From Caballeronia jiangsuensis (lineage in GTDB: Bacteria; Pseudomonadota; Gammaproteobacteria; Burkholderiales; Burkholderiaceae): 64,000 bases of DNA. How positions within the stretch are numbered: position 1 is the stretch's first letter; each line of letters starts with the position of its first letter. The notes beneath the pieces are model-generated. The model was not told where the DNA came from, searched no databases, and worked only from the letters and a program-made list of their open reading frames with translations. Shown here piece by piece: positions 33,112 through 43,139 of this stretch. The stretch lies in NCBI GenBank assembly GCA_000648925.1, contig JFHF01000042.1, positions 1 to 64,000 on the forward strand, given 5' to 3'. The translations under genes were made by a program, and so were the position numbers.

Positions 33112-35406
33112 TCAGCGCGCCGCCGACGCGTCCGCCACCAGCAACGCCGTCATATTGACGATCCGCCGCACGGTCGCCGACGACGTCAGCACGTGAACCG
33201 GCTTCGCCGCGCCGAGCAGGATCGGCCCGATCGCGATGCCGCTTCCCGCCGCCGTCTTCAGCAGGTTGTACGAGATGTTCGCCGCGTCGATGTTCGGCAG
33301 GATCAGCAGATTCGCGTCGCCTTCGAGCGTCGATTCCGGCAGCACTTCCTTACGCAGCCGCGCATCGAGCGCGACGTCGCCGTGCATTTCGCCGTCCACG
33401 TCGAGATCGGGCGCGCGCTCCTTCAGGATCGCGAGCACGTCGCGCATCTTCTGCGCGGTCGGCGCGTTGCTCGTGCCGAAGTTCGAATGCGACAGCAGCG
33501 CGATCTTCGGCACGATGCCGAAGCGCTTCACTTCTTCGGCCGCAAGCATCGTGATTTCGGCGAGCTGCTCGGGCGTCGGATCGACGTTCACGTGCGTGTC
33601 GACCAGGAAAATCTGGCGGCCCGGCAACACCAGCGCGTTCATCGCCGCGTAGACCTTCGCGCCTTCCTTCTTGCCGATGACCTGATCGATGAAGTGCAGA
33701 TGGCGATGCGTCGTGCTCACCGTGCCGCAGATCATGCCGTCGGCTTCGCCCTTTTGCACCAGCATCGCGCCGATGAGCGTCGTGCGGCGGCGCATTTCGA
33801 GCTTCGCCATCTGCTGGCTGATGCCCTTTCGCGCCATCATCTTCGCGTACGACTGCCAGAAGTCGCGGTAACGCTCGTCGTGATCCGTATCGACGACCGA
33901 GAAATCGACGCCAGGCGCAAGACGCAGCCCGAACTTCTGGATGCGCTGCTCGATGACCGCCGGCCGGCCGATGAGAATCGGTTTGGCGATCTTTTCATCG
34001 ACGGCGATCTGCACCGCGCGCAACACGCGCTCTTCCTCGCCTTCCGCGAACACGATGCGCTTCTTCTCCGACTCCACGCTGCGCGCGAGCTGGAACACGG
34101 GCTTCATCGTCGTGCCGCTGTGATAGACGAACTGCTGCAGATGCTGCTCGTAGGCTTCCATGTCCTCGATGGGACGCGTCGCCACGCCGCAATCCATCGC
34201 AGCCTTCGCCACCGCCGGCGCGATCTTCACGATGAGACGCGGATCGAACGGCTTCGGAATCAGATATTCCGGACCGAACGACAAATCCTGAATGCCGTAC
34301 GCGGTCGCGACGATATCGCTCTGCTCCTGACGCGCGAGCTCCGCGATCGCGTTCACCGCCGCGATTTCCATTTCCTTCGTGATCACGGTCGCGCCGACAT
34401 CGAGCGCGCCGCGGAAGATGAACGGGAAGCACAGAACGTTGTTGACCTGGTTCGGATAGTCCGTGCGGCCGGTGGCCAGCACCGCGTCGGGGCGCACTTC
34501 GAGCGCGAGCTCCGGCAGGATTTCCGGCGTCGGATTGGCGAGCGCGAGAATCAGCGGCTTCGCGGCCATCTGCTTGACCATGTCCTGCTTGAGCACGCCG
34601 CCAGCCGAGAGACCCAGGAACACGTCCGCGCCTTCCATCACTTCGGCGAGCGTGCGCGCGCTGGTTTCGCGGGCGAACAGTTCCTTGTCCGGGTCCATGA
34701 GTTCGGCACGGCCCTTGTAGACCACGCCGGCGAGATCGGTCACGTAGATGTTCTCGCGCTTCATGCCGAGATCGACGAGCAAGTTCAGGCAGGCCAGCGC
34801 CGCCGCGCCCGCGCCCGAGGCGACGAGCTTCACTTCGCCGATGCTCTTGCCGACCACCTTCAGACCATTGGTGACCGCCGCCGCGACGACGATCGCGGTG
34901 CCGTGCTGGTCGTCGTGGAACACGGGAATCTTCATGCGCTTGCGGCATTCCCGCTCGACGATGAAGCAGTCCGGCGCCTTGATGTCTTCCAGATTGATGC
35001 CGCCGAAGGTCGGTTCGAGCGCGGCGATCACATCGACGAGCTTGTGCGGATCGCTTTCGTTCAGCTCGATATCGAACACGTCGATGCCCGCGAACTTCTT
35101 GAAGAGCACGGCTTTGCCTTCCATCACCGGCTTCGACGCGAGCGGCCCGATGTTGCCGAGACCCAGCACGGCCGTGCCATTGCTCACGACGCCCACGAGG
35201 TTGCTGCGCGCGGTGAAACGCGCGGCGTTCAGCGGATCTTCAACGATCGCTTCACACGCGAACGCGACGCCCGGCGAATAGGCCAGCGCGAGGTCGCGCT
35301 GGTTGATCATCTGCTTGGTGGGCGCGATCGCGATCTTTCCCGGGACCGGGAATTCGTGATAGTCGAGTGCAGCTTCGCGCAACTTGGTATTGGCGTCAGT
35401 CGTCAT
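33112..35406 (-). CDS. maeB: NADP-dependent malic enzyme with phosphotransacetylase-like domain
   Basis: 764 residues, the length of MaeB-type fusions. It decarboxylates malate to pyruvate with NADP. The N-terminal half is the malic enzyme (LALAYSPGVAFACEAI, VFHDDQHGTAIVVAAAVTNGL, NYPNQVNN-type signature TDYPNQVNNVLCFPFIFRGALD). From about residue 430 a phosphotransacetylase-like domain follows (RIVFAEGEEERVLRAVQIA, LLSHSNFGTSNAPTAQKMRDVL), thought to be regulatory in this family. The start at 35406 gives the usual MTTDANTKLREAALDYHEFPVPGKI opening. Confidence 0.95.
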   Translation of the reverse strand: MTTDANTKLREAALDYHEFPVPGKIAIAPTKQMINQRDLALAYSPGVAFACEAIVEDPLNAARFTARSNLVGVVSNGTAVLGLGNIGPLASKPVMEGKAVLFKKFAGIDVFDIELNESDPHKLVDVIAALEPTFGGINLEDIKAPDCFIVERECRKRMKIPVFHDDQHGTAIVVAAAVTNGLKVVGKSIGEVKLVASGAGAAALACLNLLVDLGMKRENIYVTDLAGVVYKGRAELMDPDKELFARETSARTLAEVMEGADVFLGLSAGGVLKQDMVKQMAAKPLILALANPTPEILPELALEVRPDAVLATGRTDYPNQVNNVLCFPFIFRGALDVGATVITKEMEIAAVNAIAELARQEQSDIVATAYGIQDLSFGPEYLIPKPFDPRLIVKIAPAVAKAAMDCGVATRPIEDMEAYEQHLQQFVYHSGTTMKPVFQLARSVESEKKRIVFAEGEEERVLRAVQIAVDEKIAKPILIGRPAVIEQRIQKFGLRLAPGVDFSVVDTDHDERYRDFWQSYAKMMARKGISQQMAKLEMRRRTTLIGAMLVQKGEADGMICGTVSTTHRHLHFIDQVIGKKEGAKVYAAMNALVLPGRQIFLVDTHVNVDPTPEQLAEITMLAAEEVKRFGIVPKIALLSHSNFGTSNAPTAQKMRDVLAILKERAPDLDVDGEMHGDVALDARLRKEVLPESTLEGDANLLILPNIDAANISYNLLKTAAGSGIAIGPILLGAAKPVHVLTSSATVRRIVNMTALLVADASAAR

Positions 35407-35660
35407 AAGGCGGGCTAGCAGTGCGGGATTTAGAATGGAAGTTCGAACGCATTGTAGCGCCATTCAGAGACGGTTTCGGACCGCGCTCCATGCATTTCGG
35501 CTACAAGTGCCATGACCGGAAACGGTCTGATCGCCTCGCGGGGCAAGGCTCGCGGCACATCGTTCGATTTTTTCGAGATGCGGGACGGAGGCTTTCGGGC
35601 TTTCCTGCACGTCCCGCACTTTTCTCTTGCAGCGCACAAAAAACCTATTCATCGCCGACG

Positions 35661-36668
35661 ATGCTCTCCGAGTTTTCACTGATCGACCGATTCTTCGCAC
35701 GACGCGCGACGGCGCCCTCGCCACGTCATGACGACGAGGCCGCGACGCCGCTCGGCATCGGCGACGACTGCGCGCTCATCGCGCCGCCCGCCGGGCATCA
35801 GCTCGCCATTTCGACGGACATGCTGGTCGAAGGCCGCCACTTCTTTGCCGATGTCGATCCCTACGCGCTCGGCCACAAGGCGCTCGCGGTGAATCTGTCG
35901 GACCTCGCCGCGATGGGCGCGAAGCCGCATGCGTTCACGCTCGCGCTCGCGTTGCCGCGCGCCGACGAAGCGTGGCTCGAAGCGTTCAGCAATGGCCTCT
36001 TCGCGCTCGCGGAGCGGCACGACTGCGCGCTCATCGGCGGCGATACGACGAGCGGTCCGCTCAACCTCTGCATCACCGTGTTCGGCGACGTACCGCATGG
36101 CGCGGCATTGCGCCGCGACGCCGCGCGGCCCGGCGACGACATCTGGGTGTCGGGCGCATTGGGCGATGCGCGTGCGGGACTCGGCGCGATACGCGGCGAA
36201 TGGCGCGCGCCCGATGACGACGCCGCCGCGGACTGGAAGCGCGCGCTGGAGCGGCCCGAGCCGCGCGTGGCGCTAGGCCTCGCGTTGCGCGGCGTGGCGC
36301 ACGCGGCGCTCGATATCTCCGATGGCCTCGCCGGCGATCTCATGCACATCCTGAAGCGCTCGGGCGTTCGCGCCGTCGTCGATGCCGATGCCGTGCCGTG
36401 CTCGGACGCCGTGCGCGCGCTGCCCGACGCCGCGCGCCGCGCCTGCACGCTCGCGGGCGGCGACGACTACGAGCTCTGCTTCACTGCGCCCGCCGATGCG
36501 CGCGACACGCTCGCGAATATCGCGACGAGCGTGAAAGTGCCGCTGACCCGCATCGGTACAATCGAATCATCCGGTGCGCCGGGTATCGCCGGTATCGCCT
36601 GGCGCGATGCCTCGGGCGCCCCGCTCTCTCTGACGTTGCAAGGCTTCGATCATTTTCATGCAGACTGA
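35661..36668 (+). CDS. thiL: Thiamine-monophosphate kinase
   Basis: 335 residues. It phosphorylates thiamine monophosphate to the diphosphate cofactor. PurM-like fold with the expected metal and ATP residues: GIGDDCALIAPPAGHQLAISTDMLVEGRHF, GHKALAVNLSDLAAMGAKP, LIGGDTTSGPLNLCITVFGDV, and ALDISDGLAGDLMHIL. The ATG at 35661 begins the conserved LSEFSLIDRFF. Its last 11 bases overlap pgpA, so the two are likely coupled. Confidence 0.96.
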   Translation: MLSEFSLIDRFFARRATAPSPRHDDEAATPLGIGDDCALIAPPAGHQLAISTDMLVEGRHFFADVDPYALGHKALAVNLSDLAAMGAKPHAFTLALALPRADEAWLEAFSNGLFALAERHDCALIGGDTTSGPLNLCITVFGDVPHGAALRRDAARPGDDIWVSGALGDARAGLGAIRGEWRAPDDDAAADWKRALERPEPRVALGLALRGVAHAALDISDGLAGDLMHILKRSGVRAVVDADAVPCSDAVRALPDAARRACTLAGGDDYELCFTAPADARDTLANIATSVKVPLTRIGTIESSGAPGIAGIAWRDASGAPLSLTLQGFDHFHAD

Positions 36669-37203
36669 CCCGACACTCGCGGGCGAATCGAACGATTCGC
36701 GCAACCCGCCGCGCGCCGCGCCGCGCAAGGCGAGCGCGCGCTTCATGCTCACCCATCCGCTTCATATTCTTTCGCTCGGCTTCGGCAGCGGCCTGTCTCC
36801 CATCGCGCCCGGAACCGTCGGCACGCTGTTCGCGTGGGTGTCGTTCGTCGTGTTCAATCCGCATCTGACGGTCGCCGAGTGGGGTGCGCTGATCGTCGCG
36901 GGTTTCATCGCAGGATGCTGGTTCACCGGCTTCACCGCGAAGAAGATGGGGATCGCGGACCCGTCGCCGGTGGTGTGGGATGAGATCGTCGCGTTCTGGC
37001 TCGTGCTGCTGCTCGTCACGCCCGCGACCTTTACCGGTCAGCTCTGGGCGTTCATCGTGTTCCGTTTCTTCGACATGGTGAAGCCGCCGCCCATCCGCTA
37101 TTTCGATCGCCATTTGAAAGGCGGTTTCGGCATCATGTTCGATGATCTCGTCGCGGCGTTCTTCACGCTGCTCGTGATCGCGCTCTGGCGCATGACCGCC
37201 TGA
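36658..37203 (+). CDS. pgpA: Phosphatidylglycerophosphatase A
   Basis: 181 residues. Inner-membrane enzyme that removes phosphate from phosphatidylglycerophosphate. Family segments: LSLGFGSGLSPIAPGTVGTLFAW, DPSPVVWDEIVAFWLVLLL and FRFFDMVKPPPIRYFDRHLKGGFGIMFDDLVAA, with the conserved Asp and Glu residues. Three to four hydrophobic segments. The N-terminal 29 residues are polar and variable. It overlaps thiL by 11 bases and is followed 26 bases later by the pncC-like gene. Confidence 0.95.
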   Translation: MQTDPTLAGESNDSRNPPRAAPRKASARFMLTHPLHILSLGFGSGLSPIAPGTVGTLFAWVSFVVFNPHLTVAEWGALIVAGFIAGCWFTGFTAKKMGIADPSPVVWDEIVAFWLVLLLVTPATFTGQLWAFIVFRFFDMVKPPPIRYFDRHLKGGFGIMFDDLVAAFFTLLVIALWRMTA

Positions 37204-37229
37204 TATTTCAATTCTTCGAGAACACCACG

Positions 37230-37730
37230 ATGCCCACCGACACCGTCGTCCACCAACTTGCGATTCGCGTCGGCAACAAGCTGCGCGACGAGAGGCTGAT
37301 GCTCGCCACCGCCGAGTCGTGCACGGGCGGCATGGTCGCGACCGCCATCACCGATATCTCCGGCAGCAGCGCGTGGTTCGAGCGCGGCTTCGTCACCTAC
37401 TCGAATCTCGCGAAGATCGAGATGATCGGCGTGCCGGCCACGTTGATCGAGCAGCACGGCGCGGTGAGCGAGCCCGTCGCGAAAGCGATGGCCGAAGGCG
37501 CGCTGCGCAACAGCCGCGCGCAGGTGTCGGTCGCGATCACCGGCGTCGCGGGTCCGGCGGGAGGAAGCGAAGCGAAGCCGGTGGGCACGGTGTCGTTCGC
37601 GTGGAGCAACCGGCTGGATACCGGCGTCGAAACGCAACTGTTCAAGGGCGATCGCGAGCAGGTGCGCGCGCAGGCGGCGGCGCATGCGCTGCGCAAGCTG
37701 CTGGAGTTTCTGGATCGGAACGAACGGTGA
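37230..37730 (+). CDS. pncC: CinA C-terminal family protein (nicotinamide-nucleotide amidohydrolase)
   Basis: 166 residues corresponding to the stand-alone C-terminal CinA domain. It deamidates NMN to nicotinate mononucleotide in NAD recycling. Signature: LMLATAESCTGGMVATAITDISGSSAWFERGFVTYSN with the catalytic Ser/Thr region, and VAITGVAGPAGGSEAKPVGTVSFAW. The N-terminal MoCF-like half of full-length CinA is absent, as in E. coli PncC. It lies 16 bases before the SNF2 gene. Confidence 0.93.
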   Translation: MPTDTVVHQLAIRVGNKLRDERLMLATAESCTGGMVATAITDISGSSAWFERGFVTYSNLAKIEMIGVPATLIEQHGAVSEPVAKAMAEGALRNSRAQVSVAITGVAGPAGGSEAKPVGTVSFAWSNRLDTGVETQLFKGDREQVRAQAAAHALRKLLEFLDRNER

Positions 37731-37746
37731 AACGCAGCGACATCGC

Positions 37747-40700
37747 ATGACAAGATCAAACAGCGAGATGGCCGATCCGGCCACATACACCAGAGATCAG
37801 GTGGCGCGCTGGATGGGCCCCAAGACCATCGGCAAGGCGCTCGGCTATGTCCGCGATGTCGGCGATATCGTCTTGATGGGAAACGTCCTGCAAGCGGAAG
37901 TCCAGGGGACGCAACCGGAGCCGTACCAGGTAGAGATCGAATTGAGGAAGAGCCGGCCGTACGGCTACTGCTCCTGCCCGGTCGGATACGAGTGCAAGCA
38001 TATCGCGGCCACGCTGCTCGCCTGGCTGGAGCGAAAGGAAGCCGCTGAGCGAAGCGGCTTGAGCCCGGGCGTCGAGCGGTGGCTGTCGGGCGTTCGCGCC
38101 AAGGTCGAGGCGACGCGGCTGGCGCAGGCGAAAGCGGCGCGGCCCGCAACCGGCGCGGTGTATCAGATTGTCTACGCGCTCCTGCCGTCCCTGCGCGGTA
38201 GCTTCGGTTTCGAACTGGTGACGCTCAAGGCGCGGCTCAACGTCAATGGTGAGATTCGCGCGACGGAAAGCTGGTACCCGAACTACGCCGCCTGGAAAAG
38301 CCCGCCGAAATTCGTGAACGCGGAAGACGAAGCGATCATTCGCGCGCTCAGAACCGAGCGCGGCTTTTCGAGCAACTGCTACGAACTACTCGGGAAGCGC
38401 GGCGCGGTGGCCTGGCAGATGATGCTCGCGACGGGCCGTCTCTACTTCGAGTCGAACGCGAATGCCCTGCAGTTGAAACAGCCCTTGCGCGAAGGCGCGC
38501 GCCGTCGCGGGACCGTCGAATGGATTCCGCGCCACGACGACATGATTTTCGCGTCGCTCGAAACCGAGCCGGAAGGCGGCATCGTGCTGCCGACCGAACC
38601 GCCCTGGTATTTCGACGGCATCGCGAAGGAAAGCGGACTCGTCGAAACGCAGATTCCCGACGAACTGCTCGCCGACTATCGGGCGATGCCGATGCTCACG
38701 CTGGAGGAAGCGGCTATCGTGCGCGCGACGCTCGCCGACTTCGCTCCCGAGCTGCCCGCGCCGCCCGGCGACGGCGACACGGGAACCCGCAAGATCGACG
38801 TCGCGCCGGTGCCCGTGCTCACACTCGACACGCTTCTGCTCGACGCGCCTCGCAGGCTGAATACGCCGCCGGCGGAACTCGACATCGCCCGACTGGATTT
38901 CGACTACGACGGCATCACGCTTTCAGCGCAAAGTTCCGAGACGATCCTGCGGCTGCCGGACGGCCAGCGCGTTCACGTCGCGCGCCGGGACGATTTCGAG
39001 AACGCGTGCTGGAATCGTCTGGCCAAGGCCGGGCTGAAGTTCATTGGTGGCGTGCAAGACCTTCACGACGATTCGCCCGACGCCGGCGGTTTCATCATGC
39101 CCGCGCGCGACGCATGGCCCGCGTTCATCGCGGAACAGTTGCCTGCAATGCGCGAGGCGGGCTGGCGCGTCGTCATCGTGCCGAATTCGCGTTTCGATGT
39201 TGTGGAAATCGACGAAGTCGAGGCGGCCGCGCGCGCCGCGGAGAACGGCTGGTTCGATCTCGAACTGGGCATCATGGTCGAGGCGGAACGCGTGCGGCTC
39301 GAACCGCTCCTCGCGGAACTCTTCGCCCGCGACCGCCGCTGGCTCGGCGGCGCGATCGACAAGATCGACGACGCGCATGCCGTCGAATTCCGCACGCACG
39401 CGGGCAGGCGCTTCAGCGTGCGCGCCGCGCGGATCAAGCCGCTCGTGCGCGCACTGATCGATCTGTTCGACCGCGCCGACTTCAACGCGGAGACGCCGTT
39501 GCGGCTTTCGGCGCTCGAAGCGGGCCGTCTCACCGAAGCCGATGAAAAGCTGCGCTGGCAATTCGACGGCGACGCATCGATGGTCGGACTCGTGCAACGG
39601 CTGCGCAAAGCCTCGGGCCCGCGCCGAATCGACGTGCCGAGCGGCCTGAAAGCGACGCTGCGCGATTATCAGCGCGAGGGCGTCGACTGGATGCAGTTCC
39701 TGCGCGAGCACGAACTCGCCGGCGTGCTCGCCGACGACATGGGCCTCGGCAAGACGGTGCAGACGCTCGCGCACATCCTCGTCGAAAAGGAAGCCGGCCG
39801 GCTTACGCAGCCGGCGCTGATCGTCGTTCCGACCACGCTCGTCAACAACTGGCAGGAAGAAGCGCGGCGTTTCGCGCCCGGACTCAAGGTGCTCGATCTG
39901 CATGGGCCGCAGCGGCACGACCGTTTCGCGGGCATCGCGGAGCACGATCTCATCGTCACGACGTATCCGCTCGTGTGGCGCGATCACGAGGCGCTGAACG
40001 CGCACGACTATCACCTGTTGATACTCGACGAAGCGCAGTACGTGAAGAACGCTTCGAGCAAGGCGGCGGGCGTGATCCGCACGCTGCGCGCGCGACATCG
40101 CCTGTGTCTTACAGGCACGCCGCTCGAAAACCATCTGGGCGAGCTCTGGTCGCAATTCGATTTTCTGCTGCCCGGTTTTCTCGGCACGCAAAAGGACTTC
40201 GCGGCCCGCTGGCGCAAACCGATCGAAAAGCAAAACGACCCGACGCGCCGCGACCTGCTCGCTCGTCGAATTCGCCCCTTCGTGCTTCGTCGCCGCAAGG
40301 ACGATGTCGCCACCGAACTGCCGCTCAAGACCACGATCGTGCGCAGCATCGAACTGGAAGGCGCGCAGCGCGATCTCTACGAGACCGTGCGCGCGGCGAT
40401 GCAGAAGAAGGTGCGGGACGCCATCGAAAAGCAGGGTTTCGCGCGCAGCCATATCCTGATGCTCGACGCGCTCCTGAAGCTGCGGCAAGTGTGCTGCGAT
40501 CCGTCGCTCGTCAAGCTGCCGGGCGCGAAGAAAACGCAGGAATCGGCCAAGCTCGCGCTTTTGCTCGATATGCTGCCGAATCTCATCGAGGAAGGCCGGC
40601 GCGTGCTCGTGTTCTCGCAATTCACGGGCATGCTCGCGATCATCGCCACGGCGCTCGATGAAGCCGGGCTCACGTACGTCACGCTGACCGGCGAGACCGC

Positions 40701-41061
40701 CGATCGCAAGACGCCCGTGCAGCGCTTTCAGGCGGGCGAGGCGCCGATTTTCCTGATCAGCCTGAAGGCAGGCGGCGTCGGACTGAACCTGACCGCCGCC
40801 GATACCGTCATCCACTACGATCCGTGGTGGAATCCCGCCGCCGAGAATCAGGCGACGGATCGCGCGCATCGCATCGGGCAGGACAAGCCGGTGTTCGTGT
40901 ACAAGCTCGTCGCGACCGGCAGCATCGAAGAAAAGATACTGTCGATGCAGGAGCGCAAGGCAGCGCTCGCGGCGGGCATCCTGTCCGAGGACGCGCGCGC
41001 CGTGGAGAAGTTCTCCGCCGAGGACCTCGACGCGCTGCTCGCGCCGATTCCCGATGCCTGA
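37747..41061 (+). CDS. SWIM-domain SNF2/RapA-family helicase
   Basis: 1104 residues. The N-terminal SWIM zinc finger has Cys75, Cys77, Cys83 and His85 (YCSCPVGYECKHIAATLLAWL). A long SNF2-associated bacterial middle region follows. The ATPase core begins near 635 (LRDYQREGVDWMQFLREHELAGVLADDMGLGKT with Walker A near 665; LILDEAQYVKN near 760; LTGTPLENHLGELWSQFDFL). The helicase C-terminal half ends with FLISLKAGGVGLNLTAADTVIHYDPWWNPAAENQATDRAHRIGQ (about 1000-1045). It translocates on DNA; its target in bacteria is not established. The start could also be the ATG at 37768. Confidence 0.92.
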   Translation: MTRSNSEMADPATYTRDQVARWMGPKTIGKALGYVRDVGDIVLMGNVLQAEVQGTQPEPYQVEIELRKSRPYGYCSCPVGYECKHIAATLLAWLERKEAAERSGLSPGVERWLSGVRAKVEATRLAQAKAARPATGAVYQIVYALLPSLRGSFGFELVTLKARLNVNGEIRATESWYPNYAAWKSPPKFVNAEDEAIIRALRTERGFSSNCYELLGKRGAVAWQMMLATGRLYFESNANALQLKQPLREGARRRGTVEWIPRHDDMIFASLETEPEGGIVLPTEPPWYFDGIAKESGLVETQIPDELLADYRAMPMLTLEEAAIVRATLADFAPELPAPPGDGDTGTRKIDVAPVPVLTLDTLLLDAPRRLNTPPAELDIARLDFDYDGITLSAQSSETILRLPDGQRVHVARRDDFENACWNRLAKAGLKFIGGVQDLHDDSPDAGGFIMPARDAWPAFIAEQLPAMREAGWRVVIVPNSRFDVVEIDEVEAAARAAENGWFDLELGIMVEAERVRLEPLLAELFARDRRWLGGAIDKIDDAHAVEFRTHAGRRFSVRAARIKPLVRALIDLFDRADFNAETPLRLSALEAGRLTEADEKLRWQFDGDASMVGLVQRLRKASGPRRIDVPSGLKATLRDYQREGVDWMQFLREHELAGVLADDMGLGKTVQTLAHILVEKEAGRLTQPALIVVPTTLVNNWQEEARRFAPGLKVLDLHGPQRHDRFAGIAEHDLIVTTYPLVWRDHEALNAHDYHLLILDEAQYVKNASSKAAGVIRTLRARHRLCLTGTPLENHLGELWSQFDFLLPGFLGTQKDFAARWRKPIEKQNDPTRRDLLARRIRPFVLRRRKDDVATELPLKTTIVRSIELEGAQRDLYETVRAAMQKKVRDAIEKQGFARSHILMLDALLKLRQVCCDPSLVKLPGAKKTQESAKLALLLDMLPNLIEEGRRVLVFSQFTGMLAIIATALDEAGLTYVTLTGETADRKTPVQRFQAGEAPIFLISLKAGGVGLNLTAADTVIHYDPWWNPAAENQATDRAHRIGQDKPVFVYKLVATGSIEEKILSMQERKAALAAGILSEDARAVEKFSAEDLDALLAPIPDA

Positions 41062-41070
41062 ACCGCGCGC

Positions 41071-41883
41071 TCAGCGGTAGGCGTTGATCGTGTCGCGTGT
41101 CTTCTTCGCCGCTTCGGCCGCGGCTTGTGCGTAGTCGTCGCCCTTGCCTGCGTAGATGATCGCGCGCGACGAGTTGATCAGCATGCCCGCGCCGCTCGCG
41201 GTGCGGCCCGCGCGCACGGTCGCTTCGACATCGCCGCCTTGCGCGCCGATGCCCGGAATCAGCAAGGGCATATCGCCGACGATCCCGCGCACCGTTTCGA
41301 TTTCCTTCGGAAAGGTCGCGCCGACGACCAGCCCGAGCTGGCCGCTCGCGTTCCACTTTTCCGCCGCGAGCGTCGCGACGACCTGATACAGCGGCTTGCC
41401 ATCGGTGGTGAGGAATTGCAGATCGGAGCCGCCCGGATTCGACGTGCGGCACAGCACGATCACGCCACGGCCTTCATGCGCGAGATACGGCTCGATCGAA
41501 TCGAAGCCCATGTACGGATTGACCGTCACGGCATCCGCCTGATAGCGCTCGAAAGCTTCCTTCGCGTACTGCTCGGCCGTGCTGCCGATATCGCCGCGCT
41601 TCGCGTCCAGAATCACCGGAATGCCGGCGTGTTTCTCGTGGATATGCGCGATCAGCGCTTCGAGCTGATCTTCCGCGCGATGCGCCGCGAAGTACGCGAT
41701 CTGCGGCTTGAACGACGACGCATACGGCGCGGTCGCATCGACGATGGCCTTGCAGAACTCGAAGATCGCATCGGCGCGTCCGTTCAGGGCGCCGGGGAAT
41801 TTGGCGGGTTCCGGGTCGAGGCCGACGCAAAGAAGCGATTGCGTCCGCGACCACGCGGCGTTGAGAGTCTGGATGAAGGACAT
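41071..41883 (-). CDS. pyrF: Orotidine 5'-phosphate decarboxylase
   Basis: 270 residues, the longer type 2 form found in many bacteria. It makes UMP from OMP. CVGLDPEPAKFP at 19-30, SSFKPQIAYF with Lys59, and the catalytic LDAKRGDIGSTAEQYA with Lys95 and Asp98 are visible. The start at 41883 (MSFIQTLNAAW) fits the family. It converges with the SNF2 gene (9-base gap). Confidence 0.95.
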   Translation of the reverse strand: MSFIQTLNAAWSRTQSLLCVGLDPEPAKFPGALNGRADAIFEFCKAIVDATAPYASSFKPQIAYFAAHRAEDQLEALIAHIHEKHAGIPVILDAKRGDIGSTAEQYAKEAFERYQADAVTVNPYMGFDSIEPYLAHEGRGVIVLCRTSNPGGSDLQFLTTDGKPLYQVVATLAAEKWNASGQLGLVVGATFPKEIETVRGIVGDMPLLIPGIGAQGGDVEATVRAGRTASGAGMLINSSRAIIYAGKGDDYAQAAAEAAKKTRDTINAYR

Positions 41884-41949
41884 GGCGGGATTTCGTTGAA
41901 CGTCGATGCCACGCATTTTAACGTGCGCGGCATCGCTTCCCTTTCGCGA

Positions 41950-43050
41950 TCAGCGCGCAGCGTCCCGCGCCCGCGCCTTCGCTCCGGCTCGCGTGCGCGG
42001 CCTCGAGCGCCGCGCCGCGTCCCCGGTGCGCTCGACGGTAAACCGAAACTCGCGCGACAGCCGCTCGCCCGGTTCGAGCACGGTCATCCCGTGCGCTTCG
42101 CCGCCGCCGGGCAGATTCACCGCGTTGATCGGATGATCGACCGGCTCGAAGCAGAAAAAGCTTTCGCCGGGCGGCGCGTAGAGCACGTAGTAATCGGTGT
42201 CGGCTGCGATCGTGAGCGACAGGCGGCGCTTCGGCCACAGCACGCTCGTGCGCCCGCTCCAGCCGGTGAACGCGTTGTTGACCATCTCCGATGGCATCGG
42301 ATACGCGACGCCGAATTGCCATGCGGGCGGCGCGGGCACGTGCCGCACCGGCAGCCAGTCGTCGCCGCAGAGCCACACGCCGCCCGCCGCCGCGGACAAC
42401 TCCGTGTCCGCCTCGCGCATCAGGAACGGATGCAGCCCGAGGCCGAACGGCAGCGCTTCGTCGCCGGTATTTTGCACATCGAGGGTCACGGCGAGCGTGG
42501 CTTCGTCGAGCGCGTAGGTCTGCGAGGCGCGAAAGGCATACGGCTTGCCGTCGCTGCGGTCGAGCGTGAGACGCACGCGCGCGGACGTTTCCTCCGCTAC
42601 TTCCCACGCGCCGAGCCAGCCATCGCCATGTAGCGGCAGCGGTTCGCCGGCACGGTTGCACGGCACGTCGATCGATCGTCCTGAAAACTGAAAGTGCCCG
42701 TTGCCGATACGGTTCGAGTACGGCAGAAGCGGATAGCACGCGAGCTGATTCGGGTCCGTGTCCGGACCGGGATCGACACACGGCCGGAAGATCGGCACCA
42801 GCGTGCCCTGGTGGCGCCAGTCGAAACGCGTGATCCCGCCGCCGAGCGACGGCGCGAGTTCGAGCCGCAGATGCGCGTTGGCGAGCGTGATGCAGCCATC
42901 GACATCGCGGCCGCCCATTGCGACCATCGCGGTGCCGGGGCCGGGGCGGATCGGCGGTTCGGTTGCGGCGGCGAGCCTCGAACGCCGGGCGTTCGCCTGC
43001 TTGGACGTCGATGCAGGATTCGGTCTTTGCTCTGTGCGCGCAACAGCCAT
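41950..43050 (-). CDS. galM: Aldose 1-epimerase
   Basis: 366 residues. It interconverts alpha and beta anomers of hexoses or pentoses. LACYPLLPYSNRIGNGHFQFSGR with the NR motif, PLHGDGWLGAWEV with the catalytic-region His, GLGLHPFL with the second His, and FCFEPVDHPINAVN with the catalytic Glu are all present. The first 40 residues are basic and unlike the family, so translation may begin at the internal Met near 42927. The last 20 residues are Arg/Ala-rich. It is the last gene of the sugar cluster and probably supplies the anomer used by the dehydrogenases. Confidence 0.9.
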   Translation of the reverse strand: MAVARTEQRPNPASTSKQANARRSRLAAATEPPIRPGPGTAMVAMGGRDVDGCITLANAHLRLELAPSLGGGITRFDWRHQGTLVPIFRPCVDPGPDTDPNQLACYPLLPYSNRIGNGHFQFSGRSIDVPCNRAGEPLPLHGDGWLGAWEVAEETSARVRLTLDRSDGKPYAFRASQTYALDEATLAVTLDVQNTGDEALPFGLGLHPFLMREADTELSAAAGGVWLCGDDWLPVRHVPAPPAWQFGVAYPMPSEMVNNAFTGWSGRTSVLWPKRRLSLTIAADTDYYVLYAPPGESFFCFEPVDHPINAVNLPGGGEAHGMTVLEPGERLSREFRFTVERTGDAARRSRPRTRAGAKARARDAAR

Positions 43051-43139
43051 GACTCGTGCTCCATCGAGAGGCGAAGAATCCGGCGTCGCCGGGGTGTGCC
43101 GGGCGGCGCGTCGGTCGCGCGCCGCCTCGCTATTTTCCG

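Noticed and set aside
32953..35418. 821-codon plus-strand frame
   Set aside because: Antisense of maeB; no family resemblance.
37747..41061. SNF2 helicase as the core of an anti-phage system
   Set aside because: No nuclease, methyltransferase or other partner nearby; neighbours are housekeeping genes. Kept only as a low-interest observation.
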